A stretch of DNA of 64,000 nucleotides from DAIPJH01 sp036770365. GTDB lineage: Bacteria > Pseudomonadota > Alphaproteobacteria > Rickettsiales > UBA998. Each line of letters begins with the position of its first letter. The first letter of the stretch is position 1. Shown piece after piece: positions 54,001 through 62,839 of the stretch. Under the pieces are notes generated by a model. It saw only the letters and a program-made list of their open reading frames with translations. It was not told where the DNA came from and searched no databases. The stretch spans positions 1-64,000 of the forward strand of contig DAIPJH010000002.1 of the NCBI GenBank assembly GCA_036770365.1, in the 5' to 3' direction. The translations under genes and the position numbers were made by a program.

Positions 54001-54899
54001 TGTGGCACTTTAACCGCCAAATGTTCTGGCCATATTGCCATTTTATCAACCATAAGGTACGCTACACCGCGTACGCCGGTTTTGACCTTCTCAGCATGCT
54101 TTTCAAGCAATGCCCTAGGAATATTAACCTTCACGCGAAACATCAACTTGCTACGTTCATCCTTGGTTTCAACAGTCTTTGGGGTAAATTGTGCTTCTGA
54201 CGCAACGTATGTGATTGTAGCAGGAATCACATACTCTGGCACGGGATCAAGAATCAACCGCGCCTCGCCGCCCATCGCAAGCTTCCCTGCAATCGCAGCA
54301 TCCACGAATATCACCATGTACACATCTTTTACATCAAGAACCGTAACAACCGTTGCTCCTGCGGCGGCCATTTCTCCCGTATGCAACAAGCGGTACTCCA
54401 CGCGACCATCCACGGGAGATGTTAAGGTCATGTCACCTAAATTGGATTCCAAACTTGCGACATTTGCCTTCGCCGCGTCTAGCCCTGCCTTTGCAGAATT
54501 AAGCTGCGCAGCTCGCTGATCCACCACTTCGGTCGTAGCAAATCCTTTGTGATGTAACGTCTTGCTACGCTTAAACTCGCTCTGCGCCAATGCCATATCA
54601 CTCTCTCGCTGTGCCACCAACGCCTTCGCTTGCCGTATTTGCGCTTGTAACTCGGCATCGTCTAGCGTTGCGACAACATCCCCTGCATGAACCATCTGTC
54701 CTTCTTCAACAAATACTTTAGCAAGCTTACCTGAAAATTTAGCTGAAATATTCACCTGTTCCGCTTCAATACGTCCATTGCCTGACCACAAATATGCTGG
54801 CAACCTCTGAGATTGCACGACATGCCAATAATGATAGCCGCCATAAACACTTGCACATACCATTAAAAATAACAGATACTTCAACCACCACTTCATCAC
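53997..54899 (-). CDS. HlyD-family periplasmic adaptor (YhiI-like)
   Basis: 300 aa. A single N-terminal membrane anchor (YLLFLMVCASVYGGYHYW) is followed by a lipoyl half-domain (RIEAEQVNISAKFSGKLAKV), a coiled-coil hairpin (about 80-150, QAKALVAQRESDMALAQSEF and onward) and a beta-barrel domain. Such adaptors join an inner-membrane ABC exporter to an outer-membrane channel. It is the first gene of the exporter operon and overlaps the next by ATGA. Confidence 0.92.
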   Translation of the reverse strand: MMKWWLKYLLFLMVCASVYGGYHYWHVVQSQRLPAYLWSGNGRIEAEQVNISAKFSGKLAKVFVEEGQMVHAGDVVATLDDAELQAQIRQAKALVAQRESDMALAQSEFKRSKTLHHKGFATTEVVDQRAAQLNSAKAGLDAAKANVASLESNLGDMTLTSPVDGRVEYRLLHTGEMAAAGATVVTVLDVKDVYMVIFVDAAIAGKLAMGGEARLILDPVPEYVIPATITYVASEAQFTPKTVETKDERSKLMFRVKVNIPRALLEKHAEKVKTGVRGVAYLMVDKMAIWPEHLAVKVPQ

Positions 54900-55043
54900 A
54901 AAACCTCATTTTTTGAGTGCGTATCACTCTTAGCATAGTTTACAAAACCCTACGCAACAAAAGTCAATTATGCTCGCCTTAATTAAAAATTCCCCATAAA
55001 ATGAAAAAGGTCATTTCGTTTCATTTTCTTATCATACCCTTCG

Positions 55044-55787
55044 ATGCAAACAACTCTTCATACAACCAGCCGACTACTTGCAAACCTTGTGTTTCCGCCG
55101 CATTGTGCTGTCTGCGAAGCACCCACCGAACACGCTCCAGCACTTTGTGGTTCTTGTTTTAGTAAGATCACATTTATTAGCGATCCTTACTGCGTTATTT
55201 GCGGTTGCCCATTTGATTATGACATAGGAACAACATCCATCTGTATTCCTTGTCAAACCAATGCCCCGCCCTATGACCGCGCTCGTGCTGCGCTACGTTA
55301 TGATGACGCATCACGCAAACTGATCACTCGTCTTAAATTCAATGATAAAATGTCACTTGCTCCTTTTGCTGCACAATTGATGACAGCCGCGGCCACGGAC
55401 ATACTCGCAAAGTGCGAAGTTATTATTCCCGTTCCTCTGCATTGGCGCAGACTCTGGACACGCCAATTTAATCAATCTGCACTGATAGCCCACCACATCG
55501 CAAAATGTACTCACCTGCCCTTCTTACCTCAGGCGTTGAAACGCATACGCCACACCCTTCCCCAAATGGAACTGTCATGGGAGGAACGGCAACGCAATGT
55601 CAAAGCCGCGTTTACCACTAATCCTCGGTATCTACAGCATATCAAGGGAAAAACCGTCATGTTGATTGATGATGTCTACACAACGGGTGCAACCATTTAT
55701 GCTTGCACACAGGCACTCAAAAAATCTGGTGTTTCTCGTGTCTATGTCTTAACATTATCACGTCGCCTTGCGACAGATTCTTCTTAA
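55044..55787 (+). CDS. comF: ComF family phosphoribosyltransferase-like protein
   Basis: 247 aa. Paired N-terminal zinc-ribbon cysteines (CAVCEAP, CGSCF, CVICGCP, CIPC, about residues 23-73) precede a PRTase fold with VMLIDDVYTTGATI. ComF-like proteins take part in DNA uptake or post-uptake processing in competent bacteria. It is followed by the nitrilase-family gene, a common alphaproteobacterial pairing. Confidence 0.9.
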   Translation: MQTTLHTTSRLLANLVFPPHCAVCEAPTEHAPALCGSCFSKITFISDPYCVICGCPFDYDIGTTSICIPCQTNAPPYDRARAALRYDDASRKLITRLKFNDKMSLAPFAAQLMTAAATDILAKCEVIIPVPLHWRRLWTRQFNQSALIAHHIAKCTHLPFLPQALKRIRHTLPQMELSWEERQRNVKAAFTTNPRYLQHIKGKTVMLIDDVYTTGATIYACTQALKKSGVSRVYVLTLSRRLATDSS

Positions 55788-55803
55788 AAAGGACACCTCA
55801 ATC

Positions 55804-56655
55804 ATGACATTCATTATCGCATGCGTACAACTCACTAGCACCAATCAACTGGATGAGAATTGCCGTATGGTAGATGCTTACATTCGTGAAGCTGCAGGCA
55901 AGGGTGCGCAGCTTGTCTTGCTACCCGAAAACGTCTTTATGCTACGTGCTTCAGACACAGACGAAGTCTTTCCTTATGAAGAATCCGAACATCCCGGCGT
56001 ACTACTTTGCCAGCATTTAGCAAAGTCACTAGGTATATGGATTCTCATTGGATCACTACTCACTCCCTCAGGGACACTCTGCGAACAGGGCAAGGGCAAG
56101 TGGTATAATCGCTCCCTACTCATTAACGCTAATGGTCTGATCGCTGCACGTTATGACAAAATTCATTTGTTTGATGCAATGATCAATGACGGAGTACGTT
56201 ATTGTGAATCTGCACGTATCGAACGGGGCAACCAAATCTGCGTTGCGCAGACACCATGGGGTAGGCTAGGTATGTCCATCTGTTATGATGTACGTTTTCC
56301 GCATCTACATCGTGAAATGGCACAGGCAGGCGCATCCATGATCGCTATACCTGCCGCCTTTGCTGAATATACAGGAAAAGCGCATTGGCATGTCATGGTA
56401 CGCGCACGCGCCATTGAAACGGGATGCTTTGTCTTTGCGCCAGGACAGTCTGGCACACATCCGGGGGGACGCAAGACCTATGGTCATTCTCTCATTGTTG
56501 GTCCTTGGGGTGAAGTGCTAGCAGAAGGTCATGCCACAGAACCATGTATCATCACCGCCGCGGTCGATCTCGACATCGTCAAAAATGTACGCAGCCGCCT
56601 GCCATCACTTTATCATGATCGGGATTATTTGCCGCTACCTGAATATGATATCTAA
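55804..56655 (+). CDS. Nitrilase-superfamily amidohydrolase (Nit1/Nit2-like)
   Basis: About 283 aa. The catalytic triad of the family is visible: Glu in LVLLPENVFML, Lys in RYDKIHLFDA, Cys in GMSICYDVRFP. Nearest roles known for this branch are removal of deaminated glutathione or omega-amidase activity. I chose ATG 55804 (MTFIIACVQLTS) with AAGGA upstream. The stop overlaps the motB stop by 3 bp on the other strand. Confidence 0.9.
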   Translation: MTFIIACVQLTSTNQLDENCRMVDAYIREAAGKGAQLVLLPENVFMLRASDTDEVFPYEESEHPGVLLCQHLAKSLGIWILIGSLLTPSGTLCEQGKGKWYNRSLLINANGLIAARYDKIHLFDAMINDGVRYCESARIERGNQICVAQTPWGRLGMSICYDVRFPHLHREMAQAGASMIAIPAAFAEYTGKAHWHVMVRARAIETGCFVFAPGQSGTHPGGRKTYGHSLIVGPWGEVLAEGHATEPCIITAAVDLDIVKNVRSRLPSLYHDRDYLPLPEYDI

Positions 56656-57659
56656 AAACCTGAAGGCATAGCTCCACCTTTATCATCACTACGCCAAACC
56701 TTATTAGGATCAACTTTCAGCTCTTCCACATTGTCTTTCTTGGTCGGAAGCTTCATCTGCATTTTTGGTTTCGGTACACTGAGCAAGGAACGTGGTGCAG
56801 CTTGCATTTCGGTAGGGATGTCTAAATGCGTGCCTTTAAGCAAAATAATGGTAATCCGACGATTACGTGCTGATTTTGGACTCTCAGGTAACAAAAGTTC
56901 ACGCGAGGAACGCCCGACAACCTTACCAACGCGTTCATCATTCAACCCAGTAGTCATCAAGAATCTGCGTGCCGCATTCGCCCGCCCAGCAGAAAGCTCC
57001 CAGTTGCCATATTTAGCATCGCCTCCACCAAACGCCTCTATATCCGTATGCCCCGTAATAGAAATATAATTTGGCATACGCGCAATGATGCTCGATAGTT
57101 TCTGCAAGATGGTACGCCCAAATTGACTCAATTCCTCTCCCCCTGGTTCGAACATCGCCTTTTTGTCTGAATCCAAAACTTCAATCTTGAGGCCCTCAGG
57201 CGTCTGCTCAACAATAATATTATCTTTCATTTCATTAAGATTGGGGTCTTCTTCAAAAGCTTGCTTTACCGCTTGTTCTGCCTTTTCAAAAAGCTGCGCT
57301 TCTTGATCCGACTCGATCATCGCTTGCTTGTCTGGTGCGTCTGGTGTCTGTCCTGGAGGCGTTTGCCCAGGCACAAGCCCTGGAGGTGCTAAATCTGTTT
57401 TTTTAATACCCTTAGAATTAGGAGTTTCACCGCCATTGAAGCCAATCCCTTGTGAATCCTTAATCCCAACCGTAGGCGTAAAATAATCAGCAACGCCATC
57501 TTTCGTCGCTTCAGATGAGGTTGCCAATAACCACATCAACAAAAAAAACGCCATCATCGCAGTTACAAAGTCAGCATATGCCACTTTCCACGCACCACCG
57601 TGATGACCACCCGCGACTTTCTTGATCTTTTTAATAATAGGCTGCTGCGCTTCCGCCAT
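56652..57659 (-). CDS. motB: Flagellar motor stator protein MotB
   Basis: 335 aa. The N-terminal membrane helix YADFVTAMMAFFLLMWLLAT carries the proton-path Asp, followed by a plug/linker rich in Pro and Gly (about 75-125) and a C-terminal OmpA peptidoglycan-binding domain (ITGHTDIEAFGG, LSAGRANAARRFL). With MotA it forms the stator. It lies 21 nt after motA. The plug/linker is long, but such linkers vary in length. Confidence 0.95.
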   Translation of the reverse strand: MAEAQQPIIKKIKKVAGGHHGGAWKVAYADFVTAMMAFFLLMWLLATSSEATKDGVADYFTPTVGIKDSQGIGFNGGETPNSKGIKKTDLAPPGLVPGQTPPGQTPDAPDKQAMIESDQEAQLFEKAEQAVKQAFEEDPNLNEMKDNIIVEQTPEGLKIEVLDSDKKAMFEPGGEELSQFGRTILQKLSSIIARMPNYISITGHTDIEAFGGGDAKYGNWELSAGRANAARRFLMTTGLNDERVGKVVGRSSRELLLPESPKSARNRRITIILLKGTHLDIPTEMQAAPRSLLSVPKPKMQMKLPTKKDNVEELKVDPNKVWRSDDKGGAMPSGF

Positions 57660-57680
57660 GGACTATCTTTCTTCTCAAGT

Positions 57681-58538
57681 TTAGACGGTTACACTCTGAA
57701 TAGCAGTTTCAACCTCAGCAAAACTTGGCTTCACATAACCTTCCAAGGACATCCGCGCAAACTCAACCGACACAGCAGGTGCCATCCCTTTGATATGTGC
57801 CAATAACGCCACTTTAATACAATCCATATAATTCACCTGTGAATTATACATCGCTCCAATATAACGTGCCATCGGCGCAAGCATCCCATAAGAAACCAAT
57901 ACTCCAAGGAATGTTCCCACTAATGCCGCACCAATCAACCCACCTAAAACCGCAGGCGGCTCATTAATACTTCCCATCGTAGTAATTACCCCAAGTACCG
58001 CCGCCACAATCCCAAGCGCAGGCATCGCATCCGCAGTATTGTTGATTAAATGTTCCACATGCGCGCCATGCTTACGATGCACGTCCATCTCACGTTCCAT
58101 CAACTCTTCAAGTACGTAAAAATTCTCCACACCCATCGTCATAATACGCAAATAATCACAGAGAAAATCCACCGCATGATGGTCATGTGCAAATTTTGGG
58201 CAGCTATTAAACAATGAACTATTATGTGGATTTTCAATGTGTTGCTCTATCTCCAACATCCCCTTGCTACGCATCGTTTTAAACACGGCGTATAACATCG
58301 CAAGTACATCCACATAATCTTGCTTCTTAAATGGAGGGCCTTTAAATAGCTTTTTAAAGCTTTTCAAGGTTTCTTTTAAATCTGGCCCAGGAGTCCCAAG
58401 AATAAAAGACCCTATAGCTGAACCAAGAATGATCACTAATTCGTTTGGCTGCCACAACACCTCAAGCTTACCGTGGTGCATCAAATAACCACCGATAACG
58501 CACCCAATAACCGTCAGCATCCCACCGATAAAGTTCAT
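57681..58538 (-). CDS. motA: Flagellar motor stator protein MotA
   Basis: 285 aa with four membrane segments. It begins MNFIGGMLTVIGCVIGGYLMHHG, and the third and fourth helices are seen in ADAMPALGIVAAVLGVITTMG and LGGLIGAALVGTFLGVLVSYG. The cytoplasmic loop that touches the rotor (about 85-150) is present. The organism is therefore probably motile. First gene of motA-motB. Confidence 0.95.
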   Translation of the reverse strand: MNFIGGMLTVIGCVIGGYLMHHGKLEVLWQPNELVIILGSAIGSFILGTPGPDLKETLKSFKKLFKGPPFKKQDYVDVLAMLYAVFKTMRSKGMLEIEQHIENPHNSSLFNSCPKFAHDHHAVDFLCDYLRIMTMGVENFYVLEELMEREMDVHRKHGAHVEHLINNTADAMPALGIVAAVLGVITTMGSINEPPAVLGGLIGAALVGTFLGVLVSYGMLAPMARYIGAMYNSQVNYMDCIKVALLAHIKGMAPAVSVEFARMSLEGYVKPSFAEVETAIQSVTV

Positions 58539-58678
58539 ATCAGCTCACCTATTCATAAAAATCACACGACCGTAGTGTACTGTGTGATTTCATCTAGGCA
58601 AGCATAGGCGCATCCATCGTGCGCCTTAACAAACAAATAGCTACCCATAAGGTCGCAAAAGCCACACTTAACGACCTA

Positions 58679-59974
58679 TTATTTAGAAATACGCAGATCT
58701 ATCAGAGCATCTGCGATAGACTTAAACACCCCCTTCAATTCATCGGCGGTCTCTGGCTCAAAATAATGCCCTGAATTCGTAGATTCTTGCGCACAATCAT
58801 CACGGAAAATCTTACGAATTTTGTCTCCATCCGTATCATGCGGCACATCAAACGCAATCGCATAGATTTCAATGCCTTCTTTTTGGATCTGTCCACAAAG
58901 AGCCGTTTGGTCCTTATCGGCAAGGATATCATGATTTTCATGCCATTTACCACCATGCCACGGATCAAACTCCATATACGTATTACTACCATCGGTGAGG
59001 ATGACCAAGATTTTGAAGTTATCAGGATTATTGATTTCCACTGGATGCTTTGTTGTATCTTCATGCGCAGACGTTCCAACAAACCGCCCCACACTCGACT
59101 TTCTAAGTGACAGCCAGCCCCAATATGTACCAATCGCGGTATTTGTCCCGCCTGCATTTTGCATGTTGGCAATGACACCATCAAGATCTGTGACAATCTG
59201 CGATCCATCACGGTGCAACCCTCGTAACGTAGGCAGATAACCTAATGGCAAGAAATATTCCGTGCCAGCAATTTCTGTCCAGAAATCATTATTCACCGCA
59301 CCATTCAACTTTACCGTATGAATAAATGGGACAAAGGAATAATACGCTTCACCGCTACTTTTGCCTGAAGCAGAAATGGCACTTTCTACCGAATCAACCA
59401 ATACTTTTACAGAATCCCGTAACGCTTGCAATTTGCCTTTGCTTGCCGTGCAAGCAGCTTTAGAATAATCACCCGCATTATCAAAACACATAGACGGGGT
59501 CACATCCAATGCCAGTGCTATTTCTAGGTTTTTACTACCAGCTACACGTGTCACTTCTGAATTAAGCCCAAGCTTCACCTCATCAAGTTTAACAAAGTTA
59601 CCAAAATACGTAGGAAGTTTAATATCCAAATGACCACCCACCGTACCATTTGCTGTGTTGACGGTCGTTGTTACCTTAGTATCTACGCTACCAAGGAAAG
59701 AAGTGGGATAATTGGCATCAAAATACTGCTGTGCCATTGCCTCAATATCTTCAGGCTTTGCATTCGCATCTGCCATTGCCGCCGCACCCAGCACCCCTGC
59801 GTCTAACGCACTCATTGCCCGAGAGCGTGCGATCATCACACGCCCCATATCGATGGCAACCCCGACACTGGCGATCAATACAAAGAGCGCAAGCGCAACA
59901 AAAATAAAGACTCCCCCCTGTTGATCCCTTTTAAACCGAGACAGCAACTTCTTATGCATCATCACTATCTTCAT
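58679..59974 (-). CDS. TadG-like pilus assembly protein with VWA domain
   Basis: About 431 aa. It starts with a Tad-type hydrophobic segment (DQQGGVFIFVALALFVLIASVGVAIDMG), followed by a von Willebrand A domain whose metal site begins ALDVTPSMC and includes ILTDGSNTYM. Such proteins belong to Flp/Tad pilus or surface-adhesion clusters. I prefer the ATG at 59974, which overlaps the upstream stop as ATGA. Third gene of the TadE-TadE-VWA operon. Confidence 0.87.
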   Translation of the reverse strand: MKIVMMHKKLLSRFKRDQQGGVFIFVALALFVLIASVGVAIDMGRVMIARSRAMSALDAGVLGAAAMADANAKPEDIEAMAQQYFDANYPTSFLGSVDTKVTTTVNTANGTVGGHLDIKLPTYFGNFVKLDEVKLGLNSEVTRVAGSKNLEIALALDVTPSMCFDNAGDYSKAACTASKGKLQALRDSVKVLVDSVESAISASGKSSGEAYYSFVPFIHTVKLNGAVNNDFWTEIAGTEYFLPLGYLPTLRGLHRDGSQIVTDLDGVIANMQNAGGTNTAIGTYWGWLSLRKSSVGRFVGTSAHEDTTKHPVEINNPDNFKILVILTDGSNTYMEFDPWHGGKWHENHDILADKDQTALCGQIQKEGIEIYAIAFDVPHDTDGDKIRKIFRDDCAQESTNSGHYFEPETADELKGVFKSIADALIDLRISK

Positions 59975-60918
59975 CACGCACCTCCCAAAGAACAAAAGGA
60001 AATATCACACGAACACGACGAACACGGCACAGGTGCTGGTGGTGGCGACGGAGGTGACGGCGGTGATGGTGGTGATGGGGCAGGCGGCGTCGGCACAGGC
60101 CATGGCCCTGGTGGTGGAGATGGCGGGCTTGGTGGAGATGGAGGAGGTGGTGGAGGCGCGCAAATAGCATCACCCGCATACTCAAATCCCTTCGCAACCA
60201 AAGATAAATCACATGTTACGCCATATTCACATAAATAATAATCATAATATTCAAGCACGCGCAAATCCACGGCATTCCCTGAACTCGTACAGTATGTACC
60301 ACAGCAGCCTGACGGCTTCCTCGGCGTCTGCTCAATACCTGCTCGCGGCGCACGCGCAGCATCCCAACGATAACGCATCAGTGACTTTGAATAAATTTGT
60401 TTGCCATTTAAACTTTGAATACCCTCACTCAAGAAACCTACATTACTAAGTATGTTTTTATGCGTGTAATAAAGTTCTAACCCAATTAAAAAATCACCAT
60501 CTTGCGCTGTAATCGTTCCAATATCAGCATTGCCGCCTTCTGCACCTATTTTACTCGCACCACCCACAACACCTTGTGTTTTTTGCCAAGAAACTTTAGG
60601 ATTAGCATCATCAGCAGTCTTTGTAATACCTGTCACAATGAATTTTACATCCGCGGTCGCATACGATCCAAGCAATGCATTAAGTGTCGACGTCAAATTC
60701 GCATAGGTTATGTTTTGGGGATCTGGTGTTTGACTGACATAATCAGCGAGCGCATGCGCTGCGTTTTCTACTTTTTGATTCACCAGTACAAAGCGCGTCA
60801 TTTCGACTGCGCCCACCACCATTAACAGTAATATAGGTAACATAAGCGCAAATTCTATCAAGGCAACACCGCGATCATCGCGCAAAGACTTCAACCAGAA
60901 TTTCATACCCGTTTCCAT
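59974..60918 (-). CDS. TadE-like pseudopilin with Pro-rich, Cys-rich tail
   Basis: 314 aa. The Tad-type segment GVALIEFALMLPILLLMVVGAVEM (about residues 18-41) is typical of TadE/TadF minor pseudopilins. From about residue 250 the protein turns into a PPSPP-type repeat of about 45 residues, then ends CSSCSCDISFCSLGGA. Two CC/CxxxxC-type groups occur earlier as well. The tail looks like an extended surface stalk with a disulfide-knotted tip. Coupled to the VWA gene by ATGA. Confidence 0.83.
   Translation of the reverse strand: METGMKFWLKSLRDDRGVALIEFALMLPILLLMVVGAVEMTRFVLVNQKVENAAHALADYVSQTPDPQNITYANLTSTLNALLGSYATADVKFIVTGITKTADDANPKVSWQKTQGVVGGASKIGAEGGNADIGTITAQDGDFLIGLELYYTHKNILSNVGFLSEGIQSLNGKQIYSKSLMRYRWDAARAPRAGIEQTPRKPSGCCGTYCTSSGNAVDLRVLEYYDYYLCEYGVTCDLSLVAKGFEYAGDAICAPPPPPPSPPSPPSPPPGPWPVPTPPAPSPPSPPSPPSPPPAPVPCSSCSCDISFCSLGGA
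60020..60165. repeat. Low-complexity coding repeat (Pro-rich tail)
   Basis: Short GC-rich units of the form GGTGGAGATGG/GGCGGTGATGG repeat with variation. They encode the PPSPP tail of the TadE-like protein on the minus strand. The opposite strand reads as a Gly/Asp-rich ORF, which is an artefact of the repeat. Confidence 0.7.
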
Positions 60919-60920
60919 TT

Positions 60921-61427
60921 TTAAAACTTCTCATTTTTCACTAACGCTGTAGACCGAATAGGATAAATGGCATCTTTAAAAAATGATGCCACCAAAGGCG
61001 TCATAATCTTCCAGTCACAATCCACATGATATAATACCGTTTCATTGCCCGCACCATAATCAGGGTCTGACCCTTTTCCTGTCGGAGTAACACCCTCAAA
61101 ATTAGCAAAATTCTCAGTTGTTATTTTGATATCATCAGACTTGATCAATCCCATCGACAATCTATCAATCGTTGATCTTATATACTCATCACGCGTCATT
61201 GTCGTGTCATAATTATTACCTGTAATCCCATAGCGTGATGCTGAAGCAGTGGCATTTTCAACTACCCCCGTGGCATACATCACCAGTGAAAACTCAATGA
61301 TGGCGAATATCATTAAAAAAAGAATCGGCGCGATCAAAGCAAATTCGATAATTGTCGCACCGTTTTGATCACGTTGCCACGACTTCTTTATCTGACTATC
61401 AGACCTATACTCAACCAACTTACGCAC
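60921..61427 (-). CDS. TadE-like pilus assembly protein
   Basis: About 168 aa. NGATIIEFALIAPILFLMIFAIIEFSL is the Tad-type membrane segment, followed by a small periplasmic domain with ENATASASRYGITG, common in TadE. I chose GTG 61427 because AGAGGAAG lies 6 nt before it; an ATG at 61475 in the same frame has no ribosome site. It is the first gene of the three-gene operon, 2 nt before the next. Confidence 0.85.
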   Translation of the reverse strand: MRKLVEYRSDSQIKKSWQRDQNGATIIEFALIAPILFLMIFAIIEFSLVMYATGVVENATASASRYGITGNNYDTTMTRDEYIRSTIDRLSMGLIKSDDIKITTENFANFEGVTPTGKGSDPDYGAGNETVLYHVDCDWKIMTPLVASFFKDAIYPIRSTALVKNEKF

Positions 61428-61516
61428 ATCACTTCCTCTAATTAAAACACTTTTCAAAAAATACACAAATCTCATCGTATTTACTAATATTTTATTTTAA
61501 AAGTATTAAAATAATA

Positions 61517-62839
61517 TTAAATTTTTGGCAAATGCAATACCTTCATCAAAGCGGCATGCGCTGTTAAAGCTTCTTCTGCAAACGCAGCGTCGCACAAATC
61601 TTCTACACTCAGCGTATCGCGGTAATGCTGATACACCACATCCCTCACCTGCGCATCGAGTACTTCTGTCCACTTCAAAGCCTGCACGTTCACAGGGAAA
61701 GCCTTATCCTCTCCAACCACACGCAAACGCAAGCATGCTGGCCCGCCACCATTTTTCATACTCTCACGCACATCTGGAAAATGTAACTGCGTAATGGGGT
61801 TACTAGTATCCACCACCAAAGCCGACAGCACCGAAAATGCAGCGTGATTTTGTTCGCATTCCTTCGGTGCAATGATCGCCATCCCCTGATTGTTAGGCAA
61901 TGAAAGAAACTGGCTATTGAAAAAATAGCTACTGACCGCATCACGAAGCGATAGATCTTTTTCTTTAATTTCAATGGCAACCAGCTCTGTTGGTGCGAGC
62001 GCATGACGCAGTCGCGCTAAGAACGCTTCCGTCTCGACATAAGCTTTCTCATGGTAAATAAGAATATTTTGATTACTCATCGCAATCACATCATTATGAA
62101 ACACTCCCGCATCAATCGCATCGGGATGCTGCTGCACATAGACCGCTCTTCCTGCATGTACACCATGCAAACGCGCCAATCCCTCACACGCTTCCCTTGT
62201 TTGTCGGGAGGGATAGTGCTTTGGCAATGCCTCTGCTGACATATCTGATGCGCGCCCATACACAAACACATGCACCCCAACATCACTATGCTGCGCGCAT
62301 AACCTCATATGATTCGCTGCACCTTCATCTGCCATCACCCATGAAGCAGGTAAAGGCGGGTGAATTTGTGCCGCATCACCCCAAAGTGCGCGCAACAACT
62401 GATAGTTCCACGCAGCTTCTTGCGGACGGTGCAAAGTACTCAGTAAATTAGCAGGAGTGAATTGCGGCCTTCCCGAAGCACTGTCCCACGCAGGGACAAA
62501 GGTAGCCATATTCGCAGACCACATACTTGCCGCACTGTAAACAGCAGAAAGCATTTTGACATTTTGTTCTGAGACCGCCTGCAATTGTTCCTTCAACATT
62601 CCAACAAACCCCAATTGCTCCAACATCGCAAGGTTAGGACGTGGTTGTGGTGGCAAGATATATTGTGGCACACCAAGGCTTGCCACGAGCTTCATTTTAT
62701 CAAGTCCTTGTAAAGCTGCTTGCTTTGGACAAGAAACACTGTGAGCGTGAAGCTCAGAAGCAATATTTCCTTGACTCAGACCTGCATAATGATGGGTCGG
62801 CCCAATCACTGCGTCCCACTGCGTTTCAACCACGGTCAT
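61517..62839 (-). CDS. astB: N-succinylarginine dihydrolase
   Basis: 440 aa, the usual length. It converts N2-succinylarginine to succinylornithine, CO2 and ammonia, the second step of arginine succinyltransferase (AST) catabolism. Family signs: the N-terminal VVETQWDAVIGPTHHYAGLSQGN region and the catalytic Cys in NGGGPACLRLRV near the C-terminus. The ATG overlaps the astD stop as ATGA. An AT-rich stretch follows its stop. Confidence 0.95.
   Translation of the reverse strand: MTVVETQWDAVIGPTHHYAGLSQGNIASELHAHSVSCPKQAALQGLDKMKLVASLGVPQYILPPQPRPNLAMLEQLGFVGMLKEQLQAVSEQNVKMLSAVYSAASMWSANMATFVPAWDSASGRPQFTPANLLSTLHRPQEAAWNYQLLRALWGDAAQIHPPLPASWVMADEGAANHMRLCAQHSDVGVHVFVYGRASDMSAEALPKHYPSRQTREACEGLARLHGVHAGRAVYVQQHPDAIDAGVFHNDVIAMSNQNILIYHEKAYVETEAFLARLRHALAPTELVAIEIKEKDLSLRDAVSSYFFNSQFLSLPNNQGMAIIAPKECEQNHAAFSVLSALVVDTSNPITQLHFPDVRESMKNGGGPACLRLRVVGEDKAFPVNVQALKWTEVLDAQVRDVVYQHYRDTLSVEDLCDAAFAEEALTAHAALMKVLHLPKI

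Noticed and set aside
59921..60238. Gly/Asp-rich plus-strand ORF
   Set aside because: It is the complement of the Pro-rich tail repeat of the TadE-like gene.
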